DNA of 64,000 bases from Maritimibacter alkaliphilus (GCF_019801605.1 NZ_JAHVIT010000001.1:496001-560000), one strand, 5' to 3'. Counted from the stretch's first letter, positions 1-8,623 are shown. The notes: a model not told the origin generated them from the letters alone. Made by a program: numbers and translations.

Positions 1-1
1 T

Positions 2-1057
2 GACCTCGTCGTTTCGGCGGGCTCCAAGACGCTGGGGCTGACCCAGACCGGCCGCACGGGCGCGGTGGTCAACAGCCACGAGATCGTGACCGGCGACTTC
101 ACCCGCGATACCGAGTTCCGCCTGCCGAGCGAACAGCTGGCCCTGACGCTGGAGGCGCGGCTGCGCGAGGGGCTCGCGCTGTTCGACGCGACGGAACTGG
201 CGCGCGCGGTCATGGGGGATTCGATCTACTCCAACATGATGATCATGGGCGGCGCCTGGCAGCGCGGGCTGATCCCGATCAGCCTCGAGGCCATCATGCG
301 TGCGATCGAGATGAACGGCGCGGCGGTGGAGCGCAACAAGCGCGCCTTCGACGTGGGTCGCTGGGCCGTGCTGCATCTGGAGGAGGCCCGCCGGCTGGCC
401 AAACCGGCCGAGGTCATCCCGCTGCCCAAGTCGCTGGACGAGAAGGTCTCCTTCCGCGAGACCCATCTGATCGCCTACCAGGGCAAGGGGCTCGCGAAGA
501 AATACCGCAAGATGGTCGACAGCGTGGAGGACCCGCGCCTGCGTGAGGCGGTGGCGAAGGGCTATCACAAGCTCTTGTCCTACAAGGACGAATACGAGGT
601 CGCACGGATGCATCTCGACACCCGCGCCAAGGCGAAGGAGCAGTTCGAGGGTGACTTCGAGATGACCTTCCACCTCGCACCGCCGATCATGGAGAAGGAA
701 GGCGACGATGGCCGCCCGCTCAAGCGGACCTTCTCGGAGAAGACCATGATGCGGCTCTTCCCGCTGCTGGCGAAGATGAAGGGCCTGCGCGGCACGCCGC
801 TCGATCCCTTCGGGCGCACGGCGGAGCGCAGGATGGAGCGCGCCCTGATCGACCAGTATGAGAAGGACATGGCCGAGGTGCTGCCCCATGTGGGCGATGC
901 CACCCTCGACATCGCCGTGGCGCTGGCCGAACTGCCGCTGCAGATCCGCGGCTATGGCCCGGTGAAGCTTGCCAACGAGCAGAAGGCCGCGAAGCAGCGC
1001 GAAGCCCTGCTGGCCAGCTTCCGCTCCGGTGGCGGCATGGCGCGCGCCGCCGAGTAG
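2..1057 (+). CDS. Indolepyruvate:ferredoxin oxidoreductase, fused IorAB type, C-terminal part (cut by left edge)
   Basis: The reading frame is open to base 2, so only about the last 351 residues are present; the GTG at 65 is internal. The enzyme oxidatively decarboxylates aryl-pyruvates from aromatic amino acids to acyl-CoA, passing electrons to ferredoxin, in the cytoplasm. The visible part starts in the pyruvate-oxidoreductase gamma-like domain (GRTGAVVNSHEIVTGDF) and continues with SIYSNMMIMGGAWQRGLIP and the long helical C-terminal region (YRKMVDSVEDPRLREAVAKG) found in the single-chain alphaproteobacterial enzymes. It ends with TAG at 1055-1057. The TPP-binding and iron-sulphur parts must lie to the left. 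The family call is firm; substrate preference cannot be judged from this piece. Confidence 0.87.
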   Translation, partial: DLVVSAGSKTLGLTQTGRTGAVVNSHEIVTGDFTRDTEFRLPSEQLALTLEARLREGLALFDATELARAVMGDSIYSNMMIMGGAWQRGLIPISLEAIMRAIEMNGAAVERNKRAFDVGRWAVLHLEEARRLAKPAEVIPLPKSLDEKVSFRETHLIAYQGKGLAKKYRKMVDSVEDPRLREAVAKGYHKLLSYKDEYEVARMHLDTRAKAKEQFEGDFEMTFHLAPPIMEKEGDDGRPLKRTFSEKTMMRLFPLLAKMKGLRGTPLDPFGRTAERRMERALIDQYEKDMAEVLPHVGDATLDIAVALAELPLQIRGYGPVKLANEQKAAKQREALLASFRSGGGMARAAE

Positions 1058-1086
1058 GGGGCCACGTTCAGACTGGATTGAGACCT

Positions 1087-1111
1087 CCTGCGGCATTATC
1101 TGTGCCGCAGG
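1087..1111 (+). promoter_or_regulatory. Perfect 9-bp hairpin overlapping a ribosome binding site
   Basis: CCTGCGGCA (1087-1095) and TGCCGCAGG (1103-1111) are a perfect inverted repeat around a 7-base loop. It lies between the oxidoreductase stop (1057) and the acyltransferase ATG (1123). No T-run follows, so it is a poor intrinsic terminator. The 3' arm runs into the purine stretch (1109-1114) that would act as Shine-Dalgarno sequence, so folding could mask it. Confidence 0.5.
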
Positions 1112-1122
1112 GGAGCAACCAG

Positions 1123-2028
1123 ATGACGACCGACCACCGCCAGATCGCAAGGGACATCAGCTATTCCGGCTCCGCTGCCTCGCGCGGGGGCAGGGCGCTG
1201 ATCAAGATGATCGAGAACATCACCGGCCGCCCGTCGCTGATCCGCCGGGCCGAGGGCTATGACACCGAGGTCGCGGCGGGCCGCGACTTCTGGTCGGTCA
1301 TGGTGGAACGCTATGGCCTCTCGCTGCATGTCAGCGGCGGCGCGCTGGAGAATATCCCGGCGCAGGGCCCGCTGATCGTGATCGCGAACCACCCTTACGG
1401 CGTGCTCGACGGGCTGATGATGGGCCATATCCTGCACCGGACCCGGGGCGATTTCCGCATCCTTGCCAACCGCGTGTTCCAGAAGGCGCGCGATCTGGAC
1501 GAGGTGCTGCTGCCGATTTCCTTCGACGAGACGAAGGAGGGCGTGGCCCAGAACCTCGAAACCCGCCGCCGGACGCTGGCCTACCTCGCCGCGGGCGGCT
1601 GCGTGGGCATCTTTCCGGGCGGCACCGTGTCGACCGCGCTCAAGCCCTTCGGCCAGCCGATGGACCCGGGCTGGCGCGGCTTCACGGCGCGGATGATCGC
1701 GCGCTCCGGTGCGACGGTGGTGCCGGTCTTCTTTGCCGGCCACACCTCGCGGCTCTTTCAGCTGGCGAGCCATGTCCATGCCAACCTGCGCCTCGGCCTG
1801 CTGCTGAAGGAGTTCCGCGCCCGGGTCGACAGCCCGGTCGAAGTGGTCATCGGTGCCCCGATCCCGCCCGAGGAAATTGCTGCAAGGGCGAAAGACACCA
1901 AAGCAATGATGGATTTCCTGCGCAAAGCGACGTATGAGCTTTCCCCGAAGCCGTTGAAAAGTTACGAATACGGCTTTGAATTCGAGGAACGGCACCGCAC
2001 GGCGCGGGACCGGAAAACACAGGACTGA
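1123..2028 (+). CDS. PlsC-like lysophospholipid/glycerophosphate acyltransferase
   Basis: A 301-residue protein of the 1-acylglycerol-3-phosphate acyltransferase superfamily, which transfers acyl groups to lysophospholipid-type acceptors at the inner membrane. The catalytic His/Asp block appears as NHPYGVLDG near residue 88 (spacing slightly longer than the classical H-x4-D), and the second block as FPGGTVS near 165. A TTG at 1078 is also in frame, but the ATG at 1123 has a purine-rich site (CAGGGGA) at a proper distance and gives a compact N-terminus, so it is preferred. The stop is 7 bp before murI, so the two genes are probably co-transcribed. No strong signal peptide is seen. Acceptor and acyl specificity cannot be predicted; an ornithine-lipid or phosphatidic-acid role is possible. 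Confidence 0.8.
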   Translation: MTTDHRQIARDISYSGSAASRGGRALIKMIENITGRPSLIRRAEGYDTEVAAGRDFWSVMVERYGLSLHVSGGALENIPAQGPLIVIANHPYGVLDGLMMGHILHRTRGDFRILANRVFQKARDLDEVLLPISFDETKEGVAQNLETRRRTLAYLAAGGCVGIFPGGTVSTALKPFGQPMDPGWRGFTARMIARSGATVVPVFFAGHTSRLFQLASHVHANLRLGLLLKEFRARVDSPVEVVIGAPIPPEEIAARAKDTKAMMDFLRKATYELSPKPLKSYEYGFEFEERHRTARDRKTQD

Positions 2029-2035
2029 CAAAGGG

Positions 2036-2848
2036 ATGGCGGTTGGCATCTTTGATAGCGGCCTTGGCGGGCTGACCGTTCTGGATGCAGCGTCGCGGCA
2101 ATTGCCCGACGTGCCCTTCGTCTATTACGGCGACAACGCGAACGCGCCGTACGGCGTGCGCGACGCCGATGACATCTACGAACTGACGACCCGGGGCTGT
2201 GCGCGTCTCTTCGAGGCGGGCTGCGATCTGGTGATCCTGGCCTGCAACACGGCCTCTGCCGCGGCCCTGCGCCGGATGCAGGAGGGCTGGGTGCCCACCG
2301 ACAAGCGCGTGCTTGGGGTCTTCGTGCCGCTGATCGAGGCGCTGACCGAACGCCAGTGGGGCGACAACTCGCCCCCGCGCGAGGTGGCGGTGGAACACGT
2401 GGCGCTCTTCGCCACCCCCGCGACGGTTGCCAGCCGGGCCTTCCAGCGCGAACTGGCCTTCCGTGCCATCGGCGTCGATGTCGAGGCGCAGGCCTGCGGT
2501 GGTCTCGTCGATGCGATCGAGGAGGGGGACCTTATCCTCGCCGAGGTCCTCGTGCGCGGTCATGTGGATGCGCTGCGGCGCAAGATGCCCCGGCCGCAGG
2601 CCGCGATCCTCGGCTGCACCCACTACCCGCTGATGCTGGACATTTTCCAGGAAGAGCTGGGTCCCGACGTGACCGTCTACTCGCAGGCTCAGCTGGTGGC
2701 CGCCTCGCTTGAGGATTACCTCAAGCGGCATCCCGCCATGGTCGGCCCGGGGCAGGAGCGCCTTTTCCTGACCACCGGCGACACGCGCAAGGTCTCGAAC
2801 AACGCGACGCAATTCCTGCGACGACAGATCACGTTCCTGCCAGCCTGA
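2036..2848 (+). CDS. murI: Glutamate racemase
   Basis: A 270-residue cytoplasmic enzyme that interconverts L- and D-glutamate for peptidoglycan precursors. The family signatures are complete: [13 protein letters not shown] at residues 4-16, [11 protein letters not shown] at 30-40, catalytic Cys70 in [12 protein letters not shown], and catalytic Cys194 in [10 protein letters not shown] followed by His196. Length is typical. The ATG at 2036 is chosen because ACAGGA (2019-2024) is a well-spaced ribosome site; the in-frame ORF extends further upstream but would overlap the acyltransferase. argC follows 78 bp downstream, behind a small AT-richer gap that may hold its promoter. Confidence 0.95.
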   Translation: MAVGIFDSGLGGLTVLDAASRQLPDVPFVYYGDNANAPYGVRDADDIYELTTRGCARLFEAGCDLVILACNTASAAALRRMQEGWVPTDKRVLGVFVPLIEALTERQWGDNSPPREVAVEHVALFATPATVASRAFQRELAFRAIGVDVEAQACGGLVDAIEEGDLILAEVLVRGHVDALRRKMPRPQAAILGCTHYPLMLDIFQEELGPDVTVYSQAQLVAASLEDYLKRHPAMVGPGQERLFLTTGDTRKVSNNATQFLRRQITFLPA

Positions 2849-2926
2849 CCCGTCCCCGTGGACGTCCCCCAAGACTTATTCTAAATTCTGAATGCCCCAT
2901 ACGGGCTATCGAGAGGGCCTGACCCA

Positions 2927-3955
2927 ATGGCAAAGCAAATCGCAATCCTCGGCGCATCCGGGTACACCGGGGCGGAACTCGTCCGCCTGATCGCCTCGCA
3001 TCCGGACATGGAAATCGCGGCCCTCGCGGCCGAGCGCAAGGCCGGCATGTCGATGGCCGAGGTGTTCCCCTTCCTGCGCCACATGGACCTGCCCGACCTC
3101 GTGAAGATCGAGGAGATCGACTTCTCCAAGATCGACCTCGCCTTCTGCGCCCTGCCGCACAAGACCTCGCAGGCGGTGATCCGGGAATTGCCCAAGGATC
3201 TCAAGATCGTGGACCTCTCGGCCGACTTCCGGCTGCGGGACGCGGCGGAATACGAGAAGTGGTACGGCAACCCCCATATCGCGCTCGAGCAGCAGGCCGA
3301 GGCCGTCTATGGCCTGACCGAGTTCTACCGGGACGAGATCGCCGGCGCGCGGCTGGTTGCCGGCACCGGCTGCAACGCGGCCACCGGCCAGTTCACCCTG
3401 CGCCCGCTGATCAGCGCCGGGATCATCGCGCTGGATGACATCATCCTCGACATGAAATGCGCCGTCTCCGGCGCGGGCCGCTCGCTGAAGGAGAACATCC
3501 TCCACGCCGAGCTGAGCGAGGGCTACAACGCCTATTCCGTCGGTGGCAAGCACCGGCACCTCGGCGAGTTCGATCAGGAGTTCTCGAAACTCGCGGGCGA
3601 ACCGGTGAAGGTGCAGTTCACGCCCCACCTGATCCCCGCCAACCGCGGCATCCTGTGCACGGCCTACGTCAAGGGCGCGCCGCAGGCTGTCTTTGATGCA
3701 CTTCAAGGCGCCTATGCGGAAGAGCCGTTTATCGAGGTGCTGCCCTTCGGCGAAACGCCGTCCAGCCATGACGTGCGCGGTTCCAACTTCGTGCATATCG
3801 GCGTGACGGCGGACCGGATCGAGGGGCGGGCGATCATCGTCACCGTGCTCGACAACCTGTGCAAGGGGTCGTCCGGTCAGGCGATCCAGAACGCCAACCT
3901 GATGCTGGGTCTGGACGAGACCGCGGGCCTGATGCTCGCGCCGCTCTTCCCGTAA
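2927..3955 (+). CDS. argC: N-acetyl-gamma-glutamyl-phosphate reductase
   Basis: Third step of arginine synthesis: NADPH-dependent reduction of N-acetylglutamyl phosphate to the semialdehyde, in the cytoplasm. The Rossmann start [15 protein letters not shown] is at residues 7-21, and the catalytic Cys149 lies in [12 protein letters not shown], with the C-terminal [15 protein letters not shown] before the end. At 342 residues it is a normal long-form ArgC. GAGAGG precedes the ATG. ccmE starts 24 bp after the stop, so argC and ccmE may share a transcript although their functions are unrelated; the terminator lies after ccmE rather than between them. Confidence 0.96.
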   Translation: MAKQIAILGASGYTGAELVRLIASHPDMEIAALAAERKAGMSMAEVFPFLRHMDLPDLVKIEEIDFSKIDLAFCALPHKTSQAVIRELPKDLKIVDLSADFRLRDAAEYEKWYGNPHIALEQQAEAVYGLTEFYRDEIAGARLVAGTGCNAATGQFTLRPLISAGIIALDDIILDMKCAVSGAGRSLKENILHAELSEGYNAYSVGGKHRHLGEFDQEFSKLAGEPVKVQFTPHLIPANRGILCTAYVKGAPQAVFDALQGAYAEEPFIEVLPFGETPSSHDVRGSNFVHIGVTADRIEGRAIIVTVLDNLCKGSSGQAIQNANLMLGLDETAGLMLAPLFP

Positions 3956-3979
3956 GACCGCACTGCAAGAGAGGGTCCA

Positions 3980-4450
3980 ATGAAGGGGCTGAAGAAGAAA
4001 CGTCGCATCCAGATCATCGCGCTCGCGGTGGTGGCCCTCGTGATCTCCACGGGGCTGATCGGCTACGCGATGCGCGACGGGATCAATTTCTTCCGCTCCC
4101 CCTCGCAGGTGGTCGAAGCGCCGCCCTCCGCCTCCGAGACCTTCCGCCTCGGCGGGCTGGTGGAGGAGGGCAGCCTGCAGCGCGGGCAGGGCGACGTGAT
4201 CCGCTTCGCGGTGACCGATGGCGGGGCCACGGTGCCGGTGGTCTACAACGGCCTGCTGCCCGATCTCTTTGACGAGGGACAGGGCATGATCGGCACCGGC
4301 CGTTGGGTGAACGGCGTCTTCGAAGCGACCGAGATCCTTGCCAAACACGATGAAAGCTACATGCCGAAAGAGGTCATCGACGCGCTGAAGGAACAGGGCG
4401 TCTACGAGGACCCGAACAAGCCGTCGACCAAAGGGGCGAGCGGTAGCTGA
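3980..4450 (+). CDS. ccmE: Cytochrome c maturation heme chaperone CcmE
   Basis: A 156-residue membrane-anchored periplasmic chaperone that binds heme covalently and hands it to the CcmF/CcmH ligase. It has a short basic N-terminus (KGLKKKRR), one transmembrane helix at about 10-30, then the OB-fold domain (FRLGGLVEEGSL, VVYNGLLPDLF). The heme-binding His123 and Tyr127 are in LAKHDESYMP, the H-x3-Y arrangement of typical CcmE. AGAGAGGG precedes the start. ccmF and ccmH follow, but two lysis genes sit between. An intrinsic terminator at 4481 closes the argC-ccmE transcript. Confidence 0.95.
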   Translation: MKGLKKKRRIQIIALAVVALVISTGLIGYAMRDGINFFRSPSQVVEAPPSASETFRLGGLVEEGSLQRGQGDVIRFAVTDGGATVPVVYNGLLPDLFDEGQGMIGTGRWVNGVFEATEILAKHDESYMPKEVIDALKEQGVYEDPNKPSTKGASGS

Positions 4451-4480
4451 GCGTTCCGTTAACCCTGCAAACGCAAGCTG

Positions 4481-4513
4481 ACCCCCGTGTACATCGCACG
4501 GGGGTTTCGTTTT
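4481..4513 (+). terminator. Intrinsic terminator after ccmE that also contains the endolysin ribosome site
   Basis: ACCCCCGTG (4481-4489), a 7-base loop, and CACGGGGGT (4497-4505) form a perfect 9-bp stem followed by TTCGTTTT (4506-4513). The endolysin ATG begins at the very next base, 4514. The G-run of the 3' arm (4500-4504) is the only Shine-Dalgarno-like sequence, 9 bases from the ATG, so it is buried in the stem. Confidence 0.85.
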
Positions 4514-5128
4514 ATGGCAAGGGATGTGCGGCAACTGGCCGAGGAGATCGTGGCCCGCGAAGGCGGCTACGTCGATGATCCGGAGGATCCGGGTGGGGCG
4601 ACCAACCACGGGGTGACGATCCACACGCTGCGGCGACTGGGGCGGGACCTGACCGGCGATGGCCGGGTGGACCGCGCCGACGTGCGGGCGCTGAGCCGGG
4701 CGCAGGCGGTCGAGATCTTCCTGACGGACTACTTCGAGGCGCCGGGGCTGGGGCAACTGCCCGAGGTGCTCTGGCCGTCGGTCTTCGACATGTATGTCAA
4801 CGCGGGCGCGCAGGCGGTGAAGATCCTGCAACGGCTGCTGTGCCAGATGGGCTGGCCCGTGGCGGTCGACGGGGTGATCGGCCCGCAGACGGCGGCGGCG
4901 GCGCAGGCGGCAGCCGGGGCCGCGCCGGAGCATATCGCCGACGCCTATGGCATCGCGCGGCGCAACTACTACTTCCAGATTGCCGATCGGCGGCCTGCCA
5001 GCCGCAAGTACGCCCGCACCCGCGCGGGCGGCAAGGGCGGCTGGATCCGCCGGGCGGAGGCGTTCATCGCCCCGCGCTATCACCTGAGCGACGCCGACTT
5101 CCGGGCGCGGGTGGCGGCATGGGGATGA
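4514..5128 (+). CDS. Glycoside hydrolase family 108 endolysin, holin-associated (GTA lysis type)
   Basis: A 204-residue peptidoglycan hydrolase (N-acetylmuramidase type) of the GH108 / secretion-activator family. The catalytic Glu16 is in AREGGYVDDPEDPGGATNHG; the C-terminal part (PVAVDGVIGPQTAAAAQAAA and after) is the peptidoglycan-binding-3 type module of this family. No signal peptide is seen, as expected when a holin releases the enzyme. The upstream in-frame GTG at 4487 lies inside the terminator stem and is rejected. The stop overlaps the holin start (ATGA at 5125). In Rhodobacter capsulatus an endolysin/holin pair of this kind releases gene-transfer-agent particles; assigning that role here is inference from homology and the pairing. 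Confidence 0.85.
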   Translation: MARDVRQLAEEIVAREGGYVDDPEDPGGATNHGVTIHTLRRLGRDLTGDGRVDRADVRALSRAQAVEIFLTDYFEAPGLGQLPEVLWPSVFDMYVNAGAQAVKILQRLLCQMGWPVAVDGVIGPQTAAAAQAAAGAAPEHIADAYGIARRNYYFQIADRRPASRKYARTRAGGKGGWIRRAEAFIAPRYHLSDADFRARVAAWG

Positions 5129-5634
5129 TCGACCGCCTGCTGGGGCTGCCGCTGGGGCGCGGGGCCAACGTGCTGCGCGAGACGATCGAGGTCTTTCGCG
5201 AGAACACCGAGGCGGGCGCCCTGCGCGACCACGAGGGCCGGGCCGCGGCGCTGGCGCAATTCGCGGCGGAGTTCACCCCGCGCCGCACCGGTTTCGATAG
5301 CGTCATCGACGGGCTGAACCGCCTGCCGCGCCCGTTGCTGGCGCTCGGCACCATCGGGCTCTTCGTCTCGGCCATGGTCAGCCCTGCGTGGTTCGCCACG
5401 CGGATGGAGGCCCTCGCCGCCGTGCCCGAGGCGCTCTGGTGGCTGATGGGGGCGGTGATCTCCTTCTACTTCGGGGCGCGGCACCAGTGGCAGGGGCAGG
5501 CGTTCCAGCGTGACCTTGCCGCCTCGGCCCTGCGGCTCGGGCTTCAGGCGCGGGACGCGGCGGGTGAGGACGCGGCCGGGGAGGACGCCACCCCGAACCC
5601 CGCACTGGAGGCGTGGCAGCGCCAGCGGAGATAG
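5125..5634 (+). CDS. Holin, GTA-type (3TM holin for gene-transfer release)
   Basis: A 169-residue membrane protein matching the alphaproteobacterial GTA holin family. A hydrophilic first half (VFRENTEAGALRDHE) is followed by FDSVIDGLNRLPRP and hydrophobic segments at about 70-88 (LLALGTIGLFVSAMV) and 103-118 (ALWWLMGAVISFYFG), ending in an acidic Ala-rich tail with a short repeat (AAGEDAAGEDA). Only two segments are clearly hydrophobic; the family is described with three. Start 5125 makes an ATGA overlap with the endolysin; an ATG at 5119 is the alternative. Its role is to open the inner membrane so the endolysin reaches the wall. The phage-like pair sits inside a cytochrome maturation locus with no other phage gene around it. 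Confidence 0.82.
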   Translation: MIDRLLGLPLGRGANVLRETIEVFRENTEAGALRDHEGRAAALAQFAAEFTPRRTGFDSVIDGLNRLPRPLLALGTIGLFVSAMVSPAWFATRMEALAAVPEALWWLMGAVISFYFGARHQWQGQAFQRDLAASALRLGLQARDAAGEDAAGEDATPNPALEAWQRQRR

Positions 5635-5994
5635 GGGAGGCGGCGCGGCGGGCCTGTGCGCAGGTAGGTGTGCATGACGCCGGCCTCCGGCGTGGGGGCA
5701 GCGAGGTCGGGCCAGAGAGATCAGGCGAGAAAGTGCGCGCCGAAGGAGGGGGCACGGATGGGTTTGCCCGGAAAGGTTCGCCCATAATGGGCTGGCCTGA
5801 CACGTCTGCCCTGCGAGGCCCGGTCGGAGAGCTTGGAGCAGAGACGCCGGGCCAGAACCGCCGGGCCAGAGAGGTTTAACCCTCAAGGCTGCACCAGAGA
5901 CGCCCATCCGCATCCCCCAAGCCGCGACAATGTGAACGACCGCGCGCGCGGAAAGCGTTTTACCGCCGAGCCCCGCTGGCCCTATAAGCGGGAC
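5635..5994. other. 360-bp intergenic region before ccmF with a hairpin and short repeats
   Basis: No credible gene. A perfect hairpin ACGCCGG-CCT-CCGGCGT lies at 5677-5693, without a T-run. The 11-mer GGGCCAGAGAG occurs at 5709-5719 and 5863-5873. A near-perfect 14-bp tandem (CGCCGGGCCAGA core) occupies 5845-5870. ATG-containing frames upstream of 5995 in the ccmF frame give Arg/Gly-rich sequence unlike CcmF, so they are not part of the gene. CTATAA at about 5982 could be a -10 element for ccmF. Confidence 0.5.
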
Positions 5995-7962
5995 ATGTTT
6001 ACGGAACTCGGTCACTTCGCCCTCGTGCTGGCCTTCGCGGTCGCGCTGTTTCAATCCATCGTGCCGCTGATCGGCGCGGCGCGGCGTGTGCCCGGCTGGA
6101 TGTCCGCCGCGGAACCGGCGGCAAATGCCCAGTTCCTGCTGATCGCCTTCAGTTTCGCGGCGCTCACCTATGCCTTCGTCACCTCGGATTTCTCGCTGCT
6201 GCTGGTGGTGAACAACTCCCACTCGCTCAAGCCGATGCTCTACAAGGTGACCGGCGTCTGGGGGAATCACGAGGGCTCGATGCTGCTCTGGGTGCTGATC
6301 GTGGCGCTCTTCGGGGCGGCGGTCTCGTGGTTCGGATCGAACCTACCGCCGACGCTCAAGGCGCGCGTGCTGGCGGTGCAGGGGATGATCGGCGCGGCCT
6401 TCCTCGCGTTCCTGCTCTTCACCTCGAACCCCTTCCTGCGCCTCGCGGTGCCGCCCTTCGACGGGCATGACCTGAACCCGCTGCTGCAGGACCCGGGCCT
6501 CGCCTTCCACCCGCCGTTCCTCTACCTCGGCTATGTGGGCCTCTCGATGTCCTTCTCCTTTGCCGTGGCGGCGCTGATCGAGGGGCGGGTGGATGCCGCA
6601 TGGGGCCGCTGGGTGCGCCCGTGGACGCTGGCCGCGTGGATCTTCCTGACCATCGGCATCGCGCTCGGCTCGTGGTGGGCCTATTACGAGCTTGGCTGGG
6701 GCGGCTTCTGGTTCTGGGACCCGGTCGAGAACGCCTCCTTCATGCCCTGGCTGATCGCGGCGGCGCTGCTGCATTCCGCCATCGTGGTGGAGAAACGCGA
6801 AAGCCTGAAGGCGTGGACCGTGCTGCTGGCGATCATCGCCTTCGGCTTCTCGCTGATCGGGGCCTTCATCACCCGCTCGGGCGTGATCACCTCGGTCCAT
6901 GCCTTCGCCAATGACCCCGAGCGCGGCGTCTTCCTGCTGCTGATCCTCGCGGTCTTCATGGGCGGGGCGTTGACGCTCTTTGCCTTCCGGGCGGATGTGC
7001 TCTCCTCCCGCGGGGTCTTCAGCCTCGTCAGCCGGGAAAGCGGCCTCGTCTTCAACAACATCCTGCTGGGCGTGGCGGCCTTCGTGGTCTTCGTGGGCAC
7101 GATCTGGCCGCTGGTGGCGGAACTGGCCTTCGGGCGCAAGCTGTCGGTGGGCGAGCCGTTCTTCAACATGGCCTTCACGCCCTTCATGATCGCCATCGGG
7201 GTGATCCTGCCCTTCGGTGCGCTGCTGCCGTGGAAACGCGGCAAGCTGGGCCGGATCGCGAAAATGCTGGTGCCCGCCATGGTGCTGGCCGTGGCCGTCG
7301 GTGCGCTGACATGGGCGATGCAGAGCGAGCGCAGCGCGCTTGGCCCCATCGGCCTGATGCTGGGATCGTGGCTTGTCGCGGGCAGCCTCGTCGATCTCTG
7401 GTCGCGCACCGGCCGGGGCGGGGGCCGTCTGGGCCGCCTGCGCCGCCTGCCGCGCGCGGACTGGGGCAAGGCCGTGGCCCATGCCGGGCTTGGCGTGACC
7501 ATGATGGGCATCGCGGGCATGCTGGCCTGGCAGCTCGAGGACATCCGCGTGGTGCAGGAGGGCGACACCTACGAGGTCGGCGCCTATGCCCTGACGCTGG
7601 AAAGCGTGGAGCGGGTGCAGGGGCCGAACTACGTCTCCACCATGGGGCACATCCGGATCGAGAAGAACGGCCGCACCGTCGGCATGCTCGACCCCGAGAA
7701 GCGCTTCTACCCCGTGGCGCGGATGCCCACGACCGAGGCCGGGATCGACAACGGCTTCCTGCGCGACATCTACGTCGCCATCGGCGATCCGCAGGCGGGC
7801 GGTGGCTGGGCCATGCGCTCCTACGTGAAGCCGCTGGCGAACTGGATCTGGCTCGGGGCATTGCTGATGGCCTTCGGCGGCGCGCTCAGCCTCTCCGACC
7901 GGCGCTACCGCGTGGCGGCAGGCGCCCGCAAGGCCGCGCCGCAGGGGGTGCCCGCGGAATGA
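5995..7962 (+). CDS. ccmF: Heme lyase subunit CcmF
   Basis: A 655-residue multi-spanning inner-membrane protein that, with CcmH, attaches heme to apocytochromes c in the periplasm. The WWD heme-handling motif is GWGGFWFWDPVENASFMPW around residues 232-250; other family blocks include NNSHSLKPMLYKVTGVWGNH near 70-90 and QDPGLAFHPPFLYLGYVG near 165-182. Many hydrophobic helices run through the protein, and a soluble loop (about 515-610) comes before the last helix. The frame is open further upstream, but the ATG at 5995 (MFTELGHFALVLAFAVAL) matches the normal N-terminus. Its stop overlaps ccmH (ATGA at 7959). Confidence 0.95.
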   Translation: MFTELGHFALVLAFAVALFQSIVPLIGAARRVPGWMSAAEPAANAQFLLIAFSFAALTYAFVTSDFSLLLVVNNSHSLKPMLYKVTGVWGNHEGSMLLWVLIVALFGAAVSWFGSNLPPTLKARVLAVQGMIGAAFLAFLLFTSNPFLRLAVPPFDGHDLNPLLQDPGLAFHPPFLYLGYVGLSMSFSFAVAALIEGRVDAAWGRWVRPWTLAAWIFLTIGIALGSWWAYYELGWGGFWFWDPVENASFMPWLIAAALLHSAIVVEKRESLKAWTVLLAIIAFGFSLIGAFITRSGVITSVHAFANDPERGVFLLLILAVFMGGALTLFAFRADVLSSRGVFSLVSRESGLVFNNILLGVAAFVVFVGTIWPLVAELAFGRKLSVGEPFFNMAFTPFMIAIGVILPFGALLPWKRGKLGRIAKMLVPAMVLAVAVGALTWAMQSERSALGPIGLMLGSWLVAGSLVDLWSRTGRGGGRLGRLRRLPRADWGKAVAHAGLGVTMMGIAGMLAWQLEDIRVVQEGDTYEVGAYALTLESVERVQGPNYVSTMGHIRIEKNGRTVGMLDPEKRFYPVARMPTTEAGIDNGFLRDIYVAIGDPQAGGGWAMRSYVKPLANWIWLGALLMAFGGALSLSDRRYRVAAGARKAAPQGVPAE

Positions 7963-8444
7963 AACGTCTGCTTGCCACCCTGACGCTCTGCCTCTCGCTT
8001 GGCCTGTCCATGGGTCTGTCTCTCACGACGCCCGCCCTTGCCGTCCAGCCGGACGAGATGCTGTCTGACCCGGCGCAGGAGGCGCGCGCACGCGAGGTCT
8101 CCAAGGACCTCCGCTGCCTCGTCTGCCGGAACGAGAACATCGACGACAGCAACGCCGACCTCGCCCGCGACCTGCGCCTGCTGGTGCGCGAACGGATCGT
8201 GGCCGGGGACAGCAACGAGGAGGTGAAGGACTTCCTCGTGGCGCGCTATGGCGAATACGTGCTGCTGAACCCCACCAAGGGCGGGGCCAACTGGCTGCTC
8301 TGGGGCGCGGGGCCGCTGATGTTGATCGCGGGGCTGGGGATCGCTGGCGTGTTCCTGCGCCGTCGCTCCACCGCCGCTGCCACGGCCGAGGCCGGGCTCT
8401 CCGCCGAGGAAGAGGCGCGGCTCAAGGAACTTCTCAAGGACTGA
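7959..8444 (+). CDS. ccmH: Cytochrome c-type biogenesis protein CcmH (thioredoxin-like, CxxC)
   Basis: A 161-residue membrane-anchored periplasmic protein that reduces apocytochrome CxxCH thiols for heme ligation. A signal peptide spans about 1-27 (hydrophobic, ending TPALAV). The redox CxxC is Cys53/Cys56 in LRCLVCRNENIDDSNADL. A C-terminal transmembrane helix lies at about 112-130 (LLWGAGPLMLIAGLGI), then a basic stretch and a short acidic tail. It starts within the ccmF stop (ATGA), so the two are translationally coupled. ccmA-D, ccmG and a separate ccmI/cycH are not in the window. Confidence 0.93.
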   Translation: MKRLLATLTLCLSLGLSMGLSLTTPALAVQPDEMLSDPAQEARAREVSKDLRCLVCRNENIDDSNADLARDLRLLVRERIVAGDSNEEVKDFLVARYGEYVLLNPTKGGANWLLWGAGPLMLIAGLGIAGVFLRRRSTAAATAEAGLSAEEEARLKELLKD

Positions 8445-8446
8445 GG

Positions 8447-8471
8447 ACGGGGCGGAAGTGACGCCCCGTTC
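8447..8471 (+). terminator. Likely intrinsic terminator of ccmF-ccmH
   Basis: ACGGGGCG (8447-8454) pairs with CGCCCCGT (8462-8469) around a 7-base loop, starting 2 bp after the ccmH stop. Only two T residues follow, so termination may be partial. Confidence 0.55.
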
Positions 8472-8544
8472 CGTCCCGGCCCCCCTTGGCCGCGGGCGCG
8501 GAATGCGCTTGGATGCGGCGCAGCCCGCGGGGCCGAGGGCGGCG

Positions 8545-8623
8545 CGGCAACGAGAGGCCGGGCCGCCAGCCGCCCCGCGGGGAGGGGCCGAGCGGCAAGT
8601 GGCCCGGCAATCAGAGGTCGGGC
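8545..8623 (+). repeat. Imperfect direct repeat upstream of the enoyl-CoA hydratase gene
   Basis: CGGCAACGAGAGGCCGGGC (8545-8563) recurs 60 bp later as CGGCAATCAGAGGTCGGGC (8605-8623), 16 of 19 matching. Both copies are preceded by GGGGCCGAG at slightly different spacing. The second copy ends just before the ribosome site GGGAGGAC of the gene at 8643. The meaning is unknown. Confidence 0.5.

Noticed and set aside
4487-4513. GTG 4487 as the endolysin start
   Set aside because: It lies within the terminator stem and adds residues that do not match the family N-terminus; ATG 4514 fits.
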